A program made the position numbers and the translations under genes. Shown piece after piece: positions 32,291-44,375 of a DNA stretch of 64,000 bases (positions are counted from its first letter, which is position 1; the number at the start of each line of letters is the position of its first letter). This stretch comes from Scalesia atractyloides (taxonomy: Eukaryota; Streptophyta; Magnoliopsida; Asterales; Asteraceae). The notes under the pieces were generated by a model. The model was not told the origin of the DNA and ran no database searches. It saw only the letters and a list, made by a program, of their open reading frames with translations. Location: the NCBI GenBank assembly GCA_947069175.1, contig CAMTDV010000027.1:35663369-35727368 (forward strand). Direction: 5' to 3'.

Positions 32291-34262
32291 TCCTACACAA
32301 ATAGCGGGAGTAGTTAGATTTTGGTACCCAGGCCATGACTGGTCTGGGTATTCCCTTGTCATCAAAATAAGTGACCACTTTCAATAGCATATTATCATGA
32401 TTACTAGACATAGTTGATGGTTTTGAATTTGAGGATGATTGTGATGGTTTAGGTGATTGACTAGCAAGAGATTTAGGTTTCCGAGTTTTCTTTGGACATT
32501 GCTTGGAAATTTTTTTTGAAATTTTTTGTGATGCTATTGAATTATTTGGTTTTGTCTGTTTTTTTAATCGCTTTGTCTGTTTAGCATTCTTAGATTTTGT
32601 TTCTTTGCTAGATTCCAATAACCATCAAAAGGCTTAACTCGAGTATCTTGGATGTCGCACGTTTTACTAGGTGTTGCCTTCCGATTTTGTGCATATCGTG
32701 AGTTATATGGCATATAGGGACGATGAACACAATTTCGAGCAATGTGTCCAGGAATGCCATAATTGAAACAAGTTTCACGCTTTTAGAAAAAGGCATTTAG
32801 TTCAGCCAGTGAGAATTTTCTTTGTAATCTATTTGATGCACTTGAAGGTTGTGAAGGTCATCTCTGTGCCTGATGTTAAAGTACACATTGTTGCTTCTTT
32901 TTACCCTGCTCGCAAACATCTGTGCATGAGTATCTTCATTCACAATCTCATTTTTGGTCTTTGATTGTGATCTTGCTTTGCTATCAGTTGTCAAATCATT
33001 TTTGTGCTTAAAGTTCAGAACGTTGATTTTGATTTTTATTATTACAACTCAAAGATTCATTGTTTTGTGTACTAGACACACAGTTCAAATAATTTGTAGA
33101 CTTGGTATCAACAGAGGTCGGGCACTGTGAATCATTTATGACTGAAACAGATGCCTCTTACAACATGTTTTCCACAACATCTTCACTAACCTGTTTAGAG
33201 GATTTTGGTTCATCAAAGGATGTACAAGAAATATCTGGCAGATTATTATTAATCACATCATTACTTAGAGAATTTTGGTTCATCAAAGGATATACAAGAA
33301 ATATCTGGCAGATTATTATTAATCACATCATTACTTTCAACATGTTTCAAAATTTTGGGTTCAATAGATAAAGTAATAGAACTCTCAGGTAAATCACTTT
33401 CAATGACAAAAGCAGAATTAGAATTCAAAGATCAAAAATCACCACAAGCAGAAAGGTTTTTGCTTTCGTTATCAAGTGTAAGTTTCATAATGTCTAACAT
33501 AGAAAAATTGTCTTTAGAAAAATTAAAAGATGCGTTAAAACATTGTTCATCATCCTCATCAATCCAATCCTCAATTTTCATGGAATTTGCACAAGAACTA
33601 GATGAGTTAGTATCATTCACCCAATTTGGTTTAACTTATCAGGTGAACCAGTAACTCATTCAGTATCATATGTTTTATCTCCGGTTGATTGAGAAGGTCC
33701 ATACACCACATGTTTCTCATTTTCGAGTTCCTCATCAATTAGAGGCATTCTTGTATAATTATGATTATATGGTGGAGGAACGTTGTGAAACCCTAATCCC
33801 ATCCCCTTCTTTTTTTGTATTCTAGTTGCACATAACAGATATTTTGTACGTATCTACTTGAGGTTTCAAAGTTCTTAATGTTTATTTCATTTTTTTAAAA
33901 TTTTCCTTTAAAGCATTCTATTCGGTAGTTTTAGAATGAAGGTTTTCTTGAGCATCTTTGTTCCAACATTTCAAAACAATGATATCTTCTTTTAATTGAA
34001 TGATATCTTTCTTTTGAGCCTCAACTTTTTCATAAAGTTTCTTTTGATTTGCTTTATAAGTGAAATTTTCTCTTCTAGGGTCATTAAATTCCTCAAGCAG
34101 AGCAGAGTTATGTTCCTAGAATTGTCCAACCTTAGCCCTGCATTCATTAGTACACAAATAAGAATATACCTCATTGAGTGTAGGACCCTCGTTAGACATC
34201 TGCACCATGAATGCTTGTTGATTGGGAGCTACCTCGGTTAGGTTCAATGCACTCATCTAATC
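32291..34262 (-). pseudogene. gag: E1 Gag C-terminal region (coiled coil, Lys/Ser-rich)
   Basis: Equivalent to the E2 ORF at 44844-46343 and the E3 frame at 58509-59363. Readable pieces include YEKVEAQKKDI and a CWNKDA-type segment near 33960-34040, and a Lys/Ser-rich stretch at 32390-32618. Many stops are present. A 70-bp direct tandem duplication occupies 33197-33336, and its length breaks the frame. Confidence 0.6.
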
Positions 34263-35469
34263 AGACCAATTGATAGCATTTTTCTCCTAAGCTATCAACA
34301 CATTGTTGTTTTGGTCTCCACTTGTTTCAGTTGAGGATGACGCACCAACAGCAGATACAGGAACCATAGCTCGTTTAGGATTCAGATCAACATCAGTCTT
34401 CTTGCAATCCCTGGCAAAATGACCTGGTTCATGACATTTGTAGCATCTGAGATTTGCTTTTTGAGTTCCCATACGATCTTTAACCTAGTTGTTTCGACCT
34501 GTTTTAGCAATAAAATTGTCGACTCTAAAAGAAGACATCGCCAATTGCCATGTTATATCCATTTCCTCCACATCTTCTAGATGAATTTGATTCAAATCAA
34601 AAGCATTCATAACCGAAGGAGTGAGTTCACCTGCCTGAAAAGCATTCAAGCTGTTGATCATACTTGCGGCAAGTGCTAACTTTTCTTCATTTTGCTTTGT
34701 TATAAGCGCGACATATTGAATAGAGTGGGTTGGAGCAGCAGGTTGTGATGCAGCAACAGTTGACTTAGCCTTAGTTGATTAAACAACGAAAAGACTACAG
34801 GCAAAGACTAGAGTGAGAGATGTACGATTCAGATCTTTTTTTCTTCTCGATCATAGCGACATCCGTGTCCTAGATTTTTGGTAATGCATTTAGAATTTGT
34901 CGGTTAACAACATTGCTTTTTAACTCAATCTCAACAGCTTTCATTTGAGTAATGAGTGTCACCATTATTCTAATCAAGTTATCAACAGTTTCTCCATAAA
35001 TGTAGCTAAAAGTACTAAAATTCTTATTTAGAACATTTCTTATGCTTTCTTGCATATCTTCATTCCCTTCAAAAACTTCTTTCAAGCTGGCCCACAACTG
35101 TTTTGCTGAGGTAGCATCCCTTAAGCGATTGAGATATCACGACTCATGGCCATGGTTAGGTAGGATAAGGCCTTAGCATCTTCTTCTACAATTTCGAAAT
35201 CTTCATCACTGCACAACTCTTTTGGTTTCTTCAGCTAAGTCTGAGGATCATCCTAGGTTGAATATGTGACCACACATGGGCCCCTGAGAATGCATCTCCA
35301 AACCTTGGGCTCCTTGGCCTTCAAATACTGTTCAAACCTGAATTTCCATTCCAAACAATCATCAACTGTCATGAGTCGAGGAATTTTGGTAGAAAGAATC
35401 CAGTTCCGTTTGAAGGTTTGAAGCAGTAGCAGCAATGATAGTAGCATTGGTCAAGTTTATAGTATTCAT
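34263..35469 (-). pseudogene. gag: E1 gag, capsid and zinc knuckle
   Basis: Probable ATG at 35469. Near 35270-35360 it has the UBN2-like capsid hallmark EWKFRFEQYLKAKEP and VWRCI; 34870-35097 carries the later capsid (WASLKEVFEGNEDMQESI). The zinc knuckle CYKCHEPGHFARDC lies near 34400-34445. Stops and frameshifts occur between these parts. The order matches E3 gag. Confidence 0.8.
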
Positions 35470-35937
35470 TTTTAACGATAAAATTACCATATATAAGTTA
35501 AATCAGATTATCTTAAATAAAAGCCCGAAAAGTCCAAAGTCCAACTAAATTCCCCTCGAAAAGTCCTAGTTCTCAAAAAACATATTGTTTCTCGAAAACC
35601 GGAGATGGATTCTCGAAAGCTCCAAGGATCTCATAAATGGAATGATTCTCAAAAACTCAAAGGATCTCATCAAAGACCAGCAAAACAAACTTTGTTAAGA
35701 AACAAAAATCCCAAAAAAGTAGGGATCTTGTGATGTCGAAAAATTAGTTAAGATTTTTAAAATCAAATCCATAAATCTCATGAACAGCTTCTAAATGAAT
35801 CTTCCAAGCAAAGAGTCACCGAATTTGCAAGAATTATCAAGAACACGAATATCCAAAATCCTGCAATCTTCTCTGCTACACCCGAAAACAGTCTGAATCA
35901 CTTAATATCATAACTAAGCCTACAAAAATGTTCAGTA
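35470..35937 (-). repeat. E1 5' leader with TTCTCGAAA motif array
   Basis: About 470 bp between PBS and gag. CCTCGAAAAG, TTCTCGAAAACC, TTCTCGAAAGC and relatives are spread over 35550-35660, matching the array upstream of the E1 env-like gene (23255-23640). No gene is present. Confidence 0.55.
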
Positions 35938-35950
35938 GGCTCTGATACCA
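35938..35950 (-). other. E1 primer-binding site
   Basis: GGCTCTGATACCA on the plus strand is TGGTATCAGAGCC in element sense, complementary to initiator tRNA-Met, two bases from the LTR. Confidence 0.9.
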
Positions 35951-35952
35951 CT

Positions 35953-36325
35953 TGTAAATCCCTAATCTGAATCAAAACAATATAATATCAATGTAATTTC
36001 ATTTTTGTGGCAGAATCACACAACCAAGATTGATTCAAATAAATAAGAATAAAATGAACACCAAAAAATTGAAGAACAAACACTTGCACAATATTGTATT
36101 GATTATCGTCTGATACAAGCTAATTGATAACTCAAGAAGTTCAACCTAATAATAATGTCAAAACATCATTATATACACACCAAAATCGGTTAAACCTAAG
36201 CCCACTATTAAACGAAAACCCAACAATCTATAAGCCCATCTCGAAATCCTATAACAGATTTCGAGATATTACATGTGTAACCCAAACTACCCAAACTAAT
36301 TTCTTAAAACTTATTGGGCCTAACA
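35953..36325 (-). repeat. E1 5' LTR
   Basis: A 373-bp LTR reading TGTAAATCCC to GGGCCTAACA on the plus strand. A minus-strand GTATATAATG near 36165-36178 may be the TATA box. The partner LTR is not in the window, so no target duplication can be confirmed; TTTTA follows at 36326-36330. Confidence 0.8.
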
Positions 36326-37353
36326 TTTTAAAACTTCGTCTTTGTATCATTCTACATTTTACAAGTGAACACGCCGCAATACATGTGCGTGGTTCAATGT
36401 TTTTAAGTCTATTCTTTGTCTGATTTAATGGTCCCGCCGCAACACGCGGGGTCCTAAAACTTCTTTATATTACTAAAACGAAAAGAATAAACTATAAAAA
36501 AATTATCCAACATTATACAAGACCGATACCAATGCTATTCACATAGTATCGGTTCGGTTTGTCGTGGTAAAAAACCAAAAAAGTCAACTATATTGTTTGA
36601 ATAGAACTTTCATTGAATCATTGATAAAATTAAGCATGCTGCAAAGATGTACTCATAATTTTATAAAATCTTATATATTATATTATACTAAAAACACGAC
36701 AAAATTTTGATTACATGTGTGTTTGTGCTAAATAAAACAAAATGTCAAAACAAATTAAAAAGCATTGAAAAAAAGGAAATGAAAAAAAAAAAAGAAAAAT
36801 AAACAACATAATCCACCGCCCAAAATTCAAACCTGAAAGGATGGAAACTAAGTTGTAGCCCTCTATACAATTGGACACACACCTATTTTTGTATCAATCA
36901 GAAGCAATCACTATTTATTATCCTTGTAAAATCATATATAGTTACTATTAATATATTATTTTAAGGGTCTACATATTCACATACCCAAGTGCCTATTTCC
37001 ACACCTGCAAGACGCGTTGTCTAGCTCTATACGGGGCGTTTAGGGTTTTTTTTTCTCCGACCACATTCCTAACCTCATACAATGTCAAATCAGTCACATC
37101 AGACGGGCGTCTAGGCCTAGACGGGCCCCATAGACGACAGACCCAAGACGGGTCATCTAGGCCAAGACGGGTCGTCTTGAAGGTTGATTTGACTGTGGTC
37201 TGCATGCATATGAGTAAAGCAGGTAAAGTGATACGAGGTGTCTATGCCTAGACGAGGCATATATTTCTTTGTTAAATAGAGATATACAGAGCACTCTCAT
37301 TATTCGGACAATTCCTCGTCGAACTTCTATGCTTCTTCTTTATATTACCCCAT
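36326..37353. other. Unassigned spacer with palindromic CCTAGACG motifs
   Basis: No gene is supported. From 37000 onward there are several CTAGACG/CGTCTAG motifs, including the perfect 16-bp palindrome CGTCTAGGCCTAGACG at 37108-37123. A segment with CCTAGACG and CCATAGACGAC at 37108-37140 recurs in direct orientation at about 40757-40798. A GC hairpin (CCCGCCGCAACACGCGGG) lies at 36432-36449. Confidence 0.4.
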
Positions 37354-40202
37354 TTGATATCATTTAAAGGTGCTGAAATGCCATCATACTGGGACGAGAA
37401 CTATTTCTTTGGGCCGTATTCTTGCGAGTCATGGGTGCCCGAAGCCATTCCGGTAACAATTATTAGCTTAAATTACTTGTTGTTTCAATTATTTACTAAT
37501 GATGATACCGTTTTCAGGGGAGACTGGTGTTCTCGATTCTAACGAGCAAAAGGAGGTTGTGTCTAGTGTACAAGGAAATCAAAACACATCGTTTCTAGAT
37601 TTGAACAAGCATCCTCCTGTTGATGAAACATCCCCTGTAGATGACTCATACCGTGTTGATGAACCATGTTATCCGGCGCAACAAGGTTTCCAGATTATGG
37701 ATACGGTTGTGAATATTCTTACGTGCAACAACAATATCTGGGTGGATACGGAGGAGATGGTTACGAAAGTTATAATGCAACACAGTCTTTGTAAGGTCAA
37801 CAAAACTGTCCTGACGGTGGAGGTTATGGTGGTTAGGCACCCCCTAGCACAGACAATTCGTACCTCACAAAGATGGTATCAAACTTATTTATTTATGTTA
37901 GACAGTTGATTAAATATAAAATCTAACATAACACTATCGATGTTATAGGTTTTCTACTCTCTAGATGAACTAGGCATAGGATACGGCAAAGGCATATGGT
38001 CTCGTTATTGTGACCCGACGATCAAAGAAAATTGGGGGAAGGTCCGGGAGGGTATGGCTTGAATGTAACCATGGTGGTGAGCACCATACTACAACAACGG
38101 TTAGAAAAGCTAGAAGCAAAAAAAACCAGTTGCCCATTTTACCTGGTGGCTGTGCAGACCATCCGTATGAAACCTAGGGGATAAAAGGGGGAAAGACTGA
38201 ACATAACCACGAACTTTGTGAGGACCTGTCGGCCCATGCATTTGTGCGAAGGTTTACTCCCAACGAATATAGATTGATCGAGTAGCTGGCAGCTCTAAAC
38301 ATGGAGCCACGCAGAATTTTTCAAAGAATAAGGAAGCAGTTTCCTAACAGTTTCCATGTTCAGAAAGACGTACAAAATGCAGTTCAGAAGATTAGGGCAG
38401 AACAAAGATATGGACTGACTCTCATGCAGTCACTAGAAAATATCCTGATTACCAACGAATTTATTTACGACACACGGGAGGAACACGAAACAGAGGTCGT
38501 AACAGAGATCTTCTTTGTTCATCCATACTCGAGTCAAATGTGACATGCATTCCCGCATGTTTTGCTTCCATGTACAAAATAAACGTTTACAACATGCCAT
38601 TTGTCAGACTAGTCAGTATGACGCCTACCAACTACTCGTTTTGTATCGCGAATGCCGTTATCTACAAGGAACGTAGTGATAACTTTGTATGGGTGCTTGA
38701 GAGGATCAGGTCAATGTTGGATGAATGCATGGAGCCATGTGTGATTGTAACGGATAGAGACATGTCCCTAATTAACGTGTGTGCTAAAGTTTTTCCAAAC
38801 GCCTCTCTGTATCTTTGAAGGTTACACATACGACTGAATATTTGCAAGCACTGCAAGAGCGCTTTCACATAAGAAGACTGGCAAAATTTTTGTTATTCTG
38901 GGGGACATTGTGTGAGTCTCCATCAATACCCTTATACGAGAACAACTTGCGCAACCTGCAAAAGCGACTTGTGGAGTTCAAACGTTCAAGTAAGCTTTTT
39001 TTAAAATAAATTATTTATACTTTTAAGGGGTCTTTACGTACGTGTATGATAAGTTGCTAAAAGATTACAAGGAAATGTTCGTCTTTGCATGGACTGATCA
39101 GAGTCACAACTTCGTCAGCGTACCACAAGTAGAGTTGAGAGTCAACATGCCAATTAGAAAGATACGTCCAAGATAGGAGCTCACTGGACCGTATAGTAGG
39201 TTGTGTCAAGGATATAGTTGAAACACAATACTGTGAAATAAGGAGTAGCTTTCGAGAAAGCATCAAAAAAAGAATGAACCACCACAAAACTCGTGCTTTC
39301 AACAACGGTTTGACGAGGCCACCCGTAGAGACGAAGAATTGAGGTGAAGTCCTTGGGTGATGCAAACACGTGCTTTCAAGGTTCCCAACAAAGTACATAT
39401 GATGCCCCTCGCCACAGCTCGTAAGTTTCATCCTAGGCCTCTCAACAGTCGGTCATAAAGTCTGAAAAACCCAAAGCTGTCAAAGCCGTTCAACGAGTTC
39501 TGAACAAAAAGAGATTCAAGACGATAACAATTTTCCGTTGATAGTGGGCAACGAGAATGTGCCAATCATCATATGGTTTAAGTCTCTCCTCCCGACATTG
39601 TTTCACCTGTACATCTCGTGCATACAAGATGTGAGGCCAGACGGTCATTGTGGGTTTCGGTCTGTGGCTATGGCTTGGGTATGGGAGAACATTTATGGGG
39701 GCACATTCGCAAAGGCCTTCTACAGAAGATGGATTAGAACGCATCGATCTGGGTGCCAATATTTGAAGCATGGGAGGAAGGATAATTTAACATGCATCGT
39801 GAGGGCCTAATTTGGGATTCAGTGGAGCGTTGTCCCCCAACTCACTGGATGGACTTCCCCCACGCAGGGCTTCTTATTGCACAATGGTACAATATCGTGG
39901 TTCACCTATTAAGCATCGATAGTTGTTCCACCTTCTTCCCAATATTGAGTCCTCCGACTAATCAAGAACCACGAATGATAACGCTTGCACATGCTAACAA
40001 TAAGCACAACATACATATTAAGCTGGAAGGCCAATTTCTAATGCCGACAATAAACGGGCTATGGTTGACGCACCGAAGACCCGCTACAGAACAATGGCAA
40101 TATATGTACACAATCCGTTTAGAATGGTATACATCGGTAATGAATCACCCACCAAATCCAAACTCGAGTATTAATTTCATCGATAGTGAATCCGAAGAAT
40201 GA
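37354..40202 (+). pseudogene. MULE transposase fused to an OTU cysteine-protease domain, decayed
   Basis: Mutator-like transposases move DNA elements by cut and paste. The N-terminal part (37354-37909) is poorly conserved. Around 37990-38290 FAR1-like DNA-binding remnants include EHNHELC and RRFTPNEYRL. The transposase core follows at 38300-38818 (NVYNMPFVRLV, VWVLERIRSML, CVIVTDRDMSLIN with the catalytic Asp). A continuation at 39180-39300 reads RIVGCVKDIVETQYCEIRSS and MNHHKTRAF. The OTU part at 39615-40202 has DGHCGFRSVA, with the Asp and catalytic Cys context, and NNKHNIHIKL with the His. Stops and frameshifts occur at 38060, 38285, 38540, 38818 and elsewhere. Plant MULE proteins with a downstream OTU domain are known. 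No terminal inverted repeat was identified. Confidence 0.75.
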
Positions 40203-40450
40203 GTTTTTGTATAATTAATATGATTTTTTTTGTATAATTAATATGATCTTTGTATAATTAATATGATTTTTTTTATAATTAATATGATTTTTGTATAATA
40301 ATATGATTTTTTGTATAATTAATACGATTTTAGTATAATTAATATGATTTTTTGTTTAAATAATATGATTTTCTTATAAGTAATATGATTTTTGTATAAT
40401 TAATATGATTTTTGAATAATTAATATGATTTTTTTGATTAATTAAATTGA
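40203..40450 (+). repeat. AT-rich minisatellite
   Basis: About a dozen imperfect copies of a unit like TATAATTAATATGATTTTT start right after the OTU stop codon. Confidence 0.85.
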
Positions 40451-40944
40451 TTTTTATTCTTGAATGTATAATACAACCTACGGTTTAAATGTATAATACA
40501 ACCGTAGGTCTAAGTGTATAATACAACCTACGGTCTAAATGTATAATTAGTCCTAGACGCTACGTCTTGGTTAATACATTGAGATCGTCCATGCATCGTA
40601 TATGAGTGATTTTTGTATAATTAATATGATTTTTTGATTATACTTCATGATTCTTGAATGTATTATACATTTAGACCGTAGGTTTTATGTGTATTTGATA
40701 ATTTTTTGGGTTTTGGGTGTTATGTGTTGAGAAGGTGGGGTTTTGGTCGAACAGAACTAGGCGTCTGCCCCTAGACGACCTCCATAGACGACCCTGTTTT
40801 TTTCTTGTTATTTCTTTAATCTAAGATTGTTAATTGTTTGTATTATTGTTAATTGTTATTATTATTGTTATTACTATTGTTAGTTGTTATTATTTGTATT
40901 ATATTGTTATTATTATTGTTAATTGTTAGTATTATTGTACGTAT
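40451..40944. repeat. Low-complexity spacer with short repeats
   Basis: CCTACGGTCTAAATGTATAA occurs in three tandem variants near 40476-40550, with a reverse copy near 40667-40690. Further right are the CTAGACG direct-repeat segment (40757-40798) and a TATTATTGTTAATTG-type run (40825-40935). No gene is present. Confidence 0.5.
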
Positions 40945-40968
40945 ATGGTATTTTCTTGCAGATTGATT

Positions 40969-41463
40969 ATGGACGAGGTTGAAGATCAGATACACGGGGC
41001 TCCATATCCGCATGGTCCGCGACGGGCTCCGCCAACGCTGGCGGATCCACTACACGGTCACCCATATCTAGAGTTTCCGCCCGACATCAAGACCATCCGT
41101 TTTTGCGGAAAGCTTAGGCGGATGCACGTCGGATCGAATGTCGCGTCGAGTGGGACGCAATCGAGGCGATTGGTGAGACACCGACATTGCGTCATTTCAT
41201 TCCCGTGGATTCACCGTGGCATCGTTTGTTTGACTTGGCTGGCACGTCGAGCTATAGGGAGCTGTTGATCGAGTTTTTGTCGACGTTCACATTTCACCCT
41301 TCACGGGTTAACTAGCCGCCTCCACAGCCACAGGCTCCTCCCCCTCAGCCTGAGGTTTCTTTTAGGCTTGCTAGTGTTTGGCGTTTGATGACACTAGTTG
41401 ACTTTGCCATTCATAGCAGTTTATACCTACAGGAGGAGATATGTACAGATGTTTATACGCAGG
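40969..41463 (+). pseudogene. Broken ORF of a transposon-associated protein, unknown function
   Basis: ATG at 40969 opens a Pro/His-rich start. A frameshift near 41145 leads to a second frame with TLRHFIPVDSPWH, YRELLIEFLSTFTFHP and, after a stop near 41311, FRLASVWRLM and VDFAIHSSLYLQEE. This order faintly recalls ORF1-type proteins of plant retrotransposons, but I cannot name it. E4 inserts at 41464 before the frame would end. Confidence 0.4.
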
Positions 41464-41715
41464 TGTGAGTCCCAAATGGTTTGATTGTTATCACCCAAAC
41501 AACTATTGATTAGTTGTTTGAGTGTGTAAAGGTTAAGAAAAACTAAAAGATGAAGATTCTTGTATGGATCAAACAACAAGTTTTGTGTATGGAATCCCAA
41601 ATGATATAATCACTAAATGCACCTGGATATTTGGATTTAGTACAAGAACAACAATCACAACACTAAAGAAATCACCAAAACTTGTCCAAGAACCCTGGAC
41701 TAGGGTTTCATTGAT

Positions 41716-41767
<52 letters not shown>

Positions 41768-41912
41768 ACCTGGCGTATTAAATACGACACTACAGGGAAG
41801 TTTTCCTGTGGTTACATTTTCAGCCCTAGAACTTTCTAAAATACATTAAACTGTTACAAAACTAACCAAAACCTACTAACACCTAGTACCAACGATCTCA
41901 AAAGATCCAACA
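41464..41912 (-). repeat. E4 3' LTR
   Basis: 449 bp from TGTGAGTCCC to GATCCAACA on the plus strand. The sense polypurine tract abuts at 41914-41925 (CCCCCC at 41917-41922). An AC/AT microsatellite at about 41718-41767 lies inside and may mutate quickly. Small ORFs across the microsatellite are spurious. Confidence 0.8.
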
Positions 41913-41943
41913 ATATCCCCCCTAGATCGTTTCGTACTTGCTT

Positions 41944-42861
41944 CATTCTTCATTCGTAATCTTCGGGATCTGGATTTGAGTCAGCTTGCTCTGTAGTCTG
42001 TTCAGGTGGTGCTTCAGTTGGGTTAACAATAGCTTCACTTGTGGTGTGTGAATCCTTCGTCGTGGCCTCATATGTGGATGAGGCCGGAGGTTGAGATTTT
42101 GATGCAACTGGAGTGGGTGTTGGAGCTTTCTGCCGAGCTGACGATTTTTGCTTTCTTTTCTTTTTCCTCGCCTCCTCTTTCTCCTTTTGTTTTTCAATTC
42201 TAGTCACGATGTCCATCATATCAATTTTTCTTTCTCTTGCTCGTTCTACCGCCCTTTGGAACAACATGCCTTCTTCTTTGTATTCATTTCCGGCACCAAC
42301 ATGAATCTTGTGGCCATAGAGAATATTTAGATCCGATAGGCAGAACATAAAGACATCCATTGGGTCCAGAATACGAATATCTTTGTTAGAATCAGATCTG
42401 ATCACTGCTTCTCATGTTTTCTGGTCGTAGAACCATTTCTTGAAATTCTTGAGCATCACAAGTTGTTCTAGAGAGATTTTGACTCTGGTTTAAACTTTAG
42501 AAGGATCAATAACCCACGTGACCACACCCTTACCAGTAATGAGATCTTTTGTTGTCTTTGAAACCCTTCTGCGAGGGCGCTGCGGCATGAACACAGTAAA
42601 CCCACTATTGCATTCTCTTAAGATCAATCTTTCAAAGTTAGCTTCAATACTACTATTGGTAGGGTTTATCATATCTAACCTTCCAAGCTCACGGATATCC
42701 CACCGAGGAAGACTTTTCATGTCTACTCCAGTTTTGAAGTGTTGGATGACTCCACCCCGTCTTTTCATGATAAACATCCCTTTCAAACTGCAGTACTTCC
42801 AGTTAATTATCTTGTCGGAAACATCTGTCTTTTCAACTGTGACAACTTGATAAAAATGTGG
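41944..42861 (-). pseudogene. E4 env-like gene, C-terminal part (right edge cut by E2)
   Basis: The frame at 42490-42786 carries SLPRWDIRELGRLDMINP and ends VVTWVIDPSKV. After a stop, 41950-42405 continues IRILDPMDVFMFCLSDL, then a Glu/Arg/Lys-rich helix (about residues 60-85 of that frame) and a Ser/Thr/Pro-rich tail. Its position between block and 3' LTR equals that of E3 50738-51412. The split at 42862-42866 is the GAGCT target of E2. No Env hallmark such as a signal peptide or membrane anchor is seen. Confidence 0.55.
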
Positions 42862-42866
42862 GAGCT

Positions 42867-43291
42867 TGTAAGTCCTGATAATCCGGATCTATCAACGATA
42901 TCACAAAATCACCAAGGATGGGCGGAATCCAAACTTGGTGATCTTCAAGAAAACCGAAAAGATGAAGAACAACACGAATCAACTTTAACACCTTGCACAT
43001 GATTCTATTACTTGAACAAGCAAAACCGTCTGGTACAAGATAAAGGCTCTCTCTAGAGAAATCCCAAAAGTCTTAACCCTAGAAATGAATAAGGTTAGCT
43101 TATATACCTAGGGTAAGGGCATGCCCCTCATGGGCTTGCCTATGGGCTTGCCTGGCCCACATGGCCTATGGCATACCCAAAGAACCTATAAAGGTCCAAA
43201 ACTAATACAAACTAACCCAATTAATCCTAGTTAACTACCATAGATGTTGCGTACATTTGATGTGTCAGTCTCACACTTCTAGGACCTAACA
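42867..43291 (-). repeat. E2 3' LTR
   Basis: 425 bp, TGTAAGTCCTGATAATCC to GGACCTAACA on the plus strand. The sense polypurine tract TCTAGGGGGAGATT abuts its inner edge at about 43292-43305. Confidence 0.9.
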
Positions 43292-43499
43292 ATCTCCCCC
43301 TAGACTGATGCATCAAATTGTCTTTCACCATTTGATGATTAGTCAAATCTTCAAGAACGGTTAATAATTTTAAATAAATCAAAGAAAACACTCTATTTTT
43401 TGGAATTTTTTATTTTCTATTTTTTTAATTTTAAAATATAAGAATATAAACAGAAACACAAATAAACAAAGAAACTAACTCAATAGTTAAGACTATACA

Positions 43500-44375
43500 A
43501 ATACAATGGGATCAAAAATGTTTTCAGGCGGACCAAGGAACACTTTTTGTGCGAACTTATTCAGCCTGGTCTAAGTGATTGCCAATATGTTTGTCCACTT
43601 AAACTTTAACGCTCAACTTTCATTTTTCAACTTCGTGATATGCTTAATGTAGTATTATACTATAATATCCATACGTCCCATACCATGACATACCCCTGTG
43701 ATCAAGGTAAGCGCAACGATTCATCATAGCAGGTGAGTATACTGGGATCATCCTTTATCTTTTACAACGTCAGACTATTGGAGAACAGGTCAGTACTTTC
43801 GTACAGCAGAGTGACCAATAGTATCTGACGAGGGTTAGGCAAATACCTTATGTGGTACGTAGGAATTCATGGAATTTTCTCATGAAGAGATTTCCGTTCT
43901 TTTAGGTTTTGGCCCTTCTATTTTGGCTCTTTTAATGATATCCTGACTGTGCCTAGGTCTGCATATAATCTGGATGCAACAGAAGGGCAACCAAGATATC
44001 CCCAGATGACTCAACAGCATAAAGACCCGAAACTTCAGATGTTGGCTATCTATCAACGCAGGATTTAAGATCATAAAATCATACGCCGATGGTATGTTAC
44101 CCACAAGATACATAGTCGTTATGTTTATATCACTTAGTATCTTTTAATCACTTTGGGCGTTAAGCCTATCGACATATCACATTAGATCCTAGTCTTTTCA
44201 GCTACGACACCTTACATGTGTCAGCCACACCCTTTATCACGGATATTCATTTCATTTCCCATTTGATGCAAAAAGACCTTTTGTATATTTTATTTTCTCA
44301 AATGTTTTTGTATTTTTCTGATTTACTCCCCCTCAAACAATACATATATACATATATCGCCCTCTTCCCCCCTAA
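43500..44375 (-). other. E2 conserved noncoding block with strong hairpin
   Basis: The core is at 43686-43741 (GATCAAGGTAAGC, AGCAGGTGAGTA on the plus strand). The hairpin at 43768-43830 pairs CGTCAGACTATTGG with CCAATAG-TA-TCTGACG: 14 base pairs with a 2-nt bulge, enclosing GTAC-TTTC-GTAC. An internal polypurine tract (CCCCCC at 44367-44372) marks the sense start of the block. The block survives although most of pol and the env-like gene are gone. Confidence 0.75.

Larger units (their letters stand above)
527..36325 (-). mobile_element. E1: Sirevirus-like Copia element, degenerate, interrupted by G1 and S1
   Basis: Read on the minus strand from 36325: 5' LTR, initiator-Met PBS, leader, gag with a zinc knuckle, second coiled-coil part of Gag, protease, integrase (split by S1), RT, RNase H, internal polypurine tract and noncoding block, then the env-like gene split by G1. 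The 3' LTR is left of the window or lost at the fragment at 1-526. All coding parts have stops and frameshifts, making this the oldest layer on the left side. Confidence 0.85.

Noticed and set aside
36432..36449. Helitron-type 3' terminal hairpin
   Set aside because: A GC hairpin is present, but no CTRR end in the right place and no matching 5' TC end was found.
39057..39431. 124-codon minus-strand ORF
   Set aside because: It lies opposite the MULE C-terminal coding frame, whose residues are clearly family-like on the plus strand.
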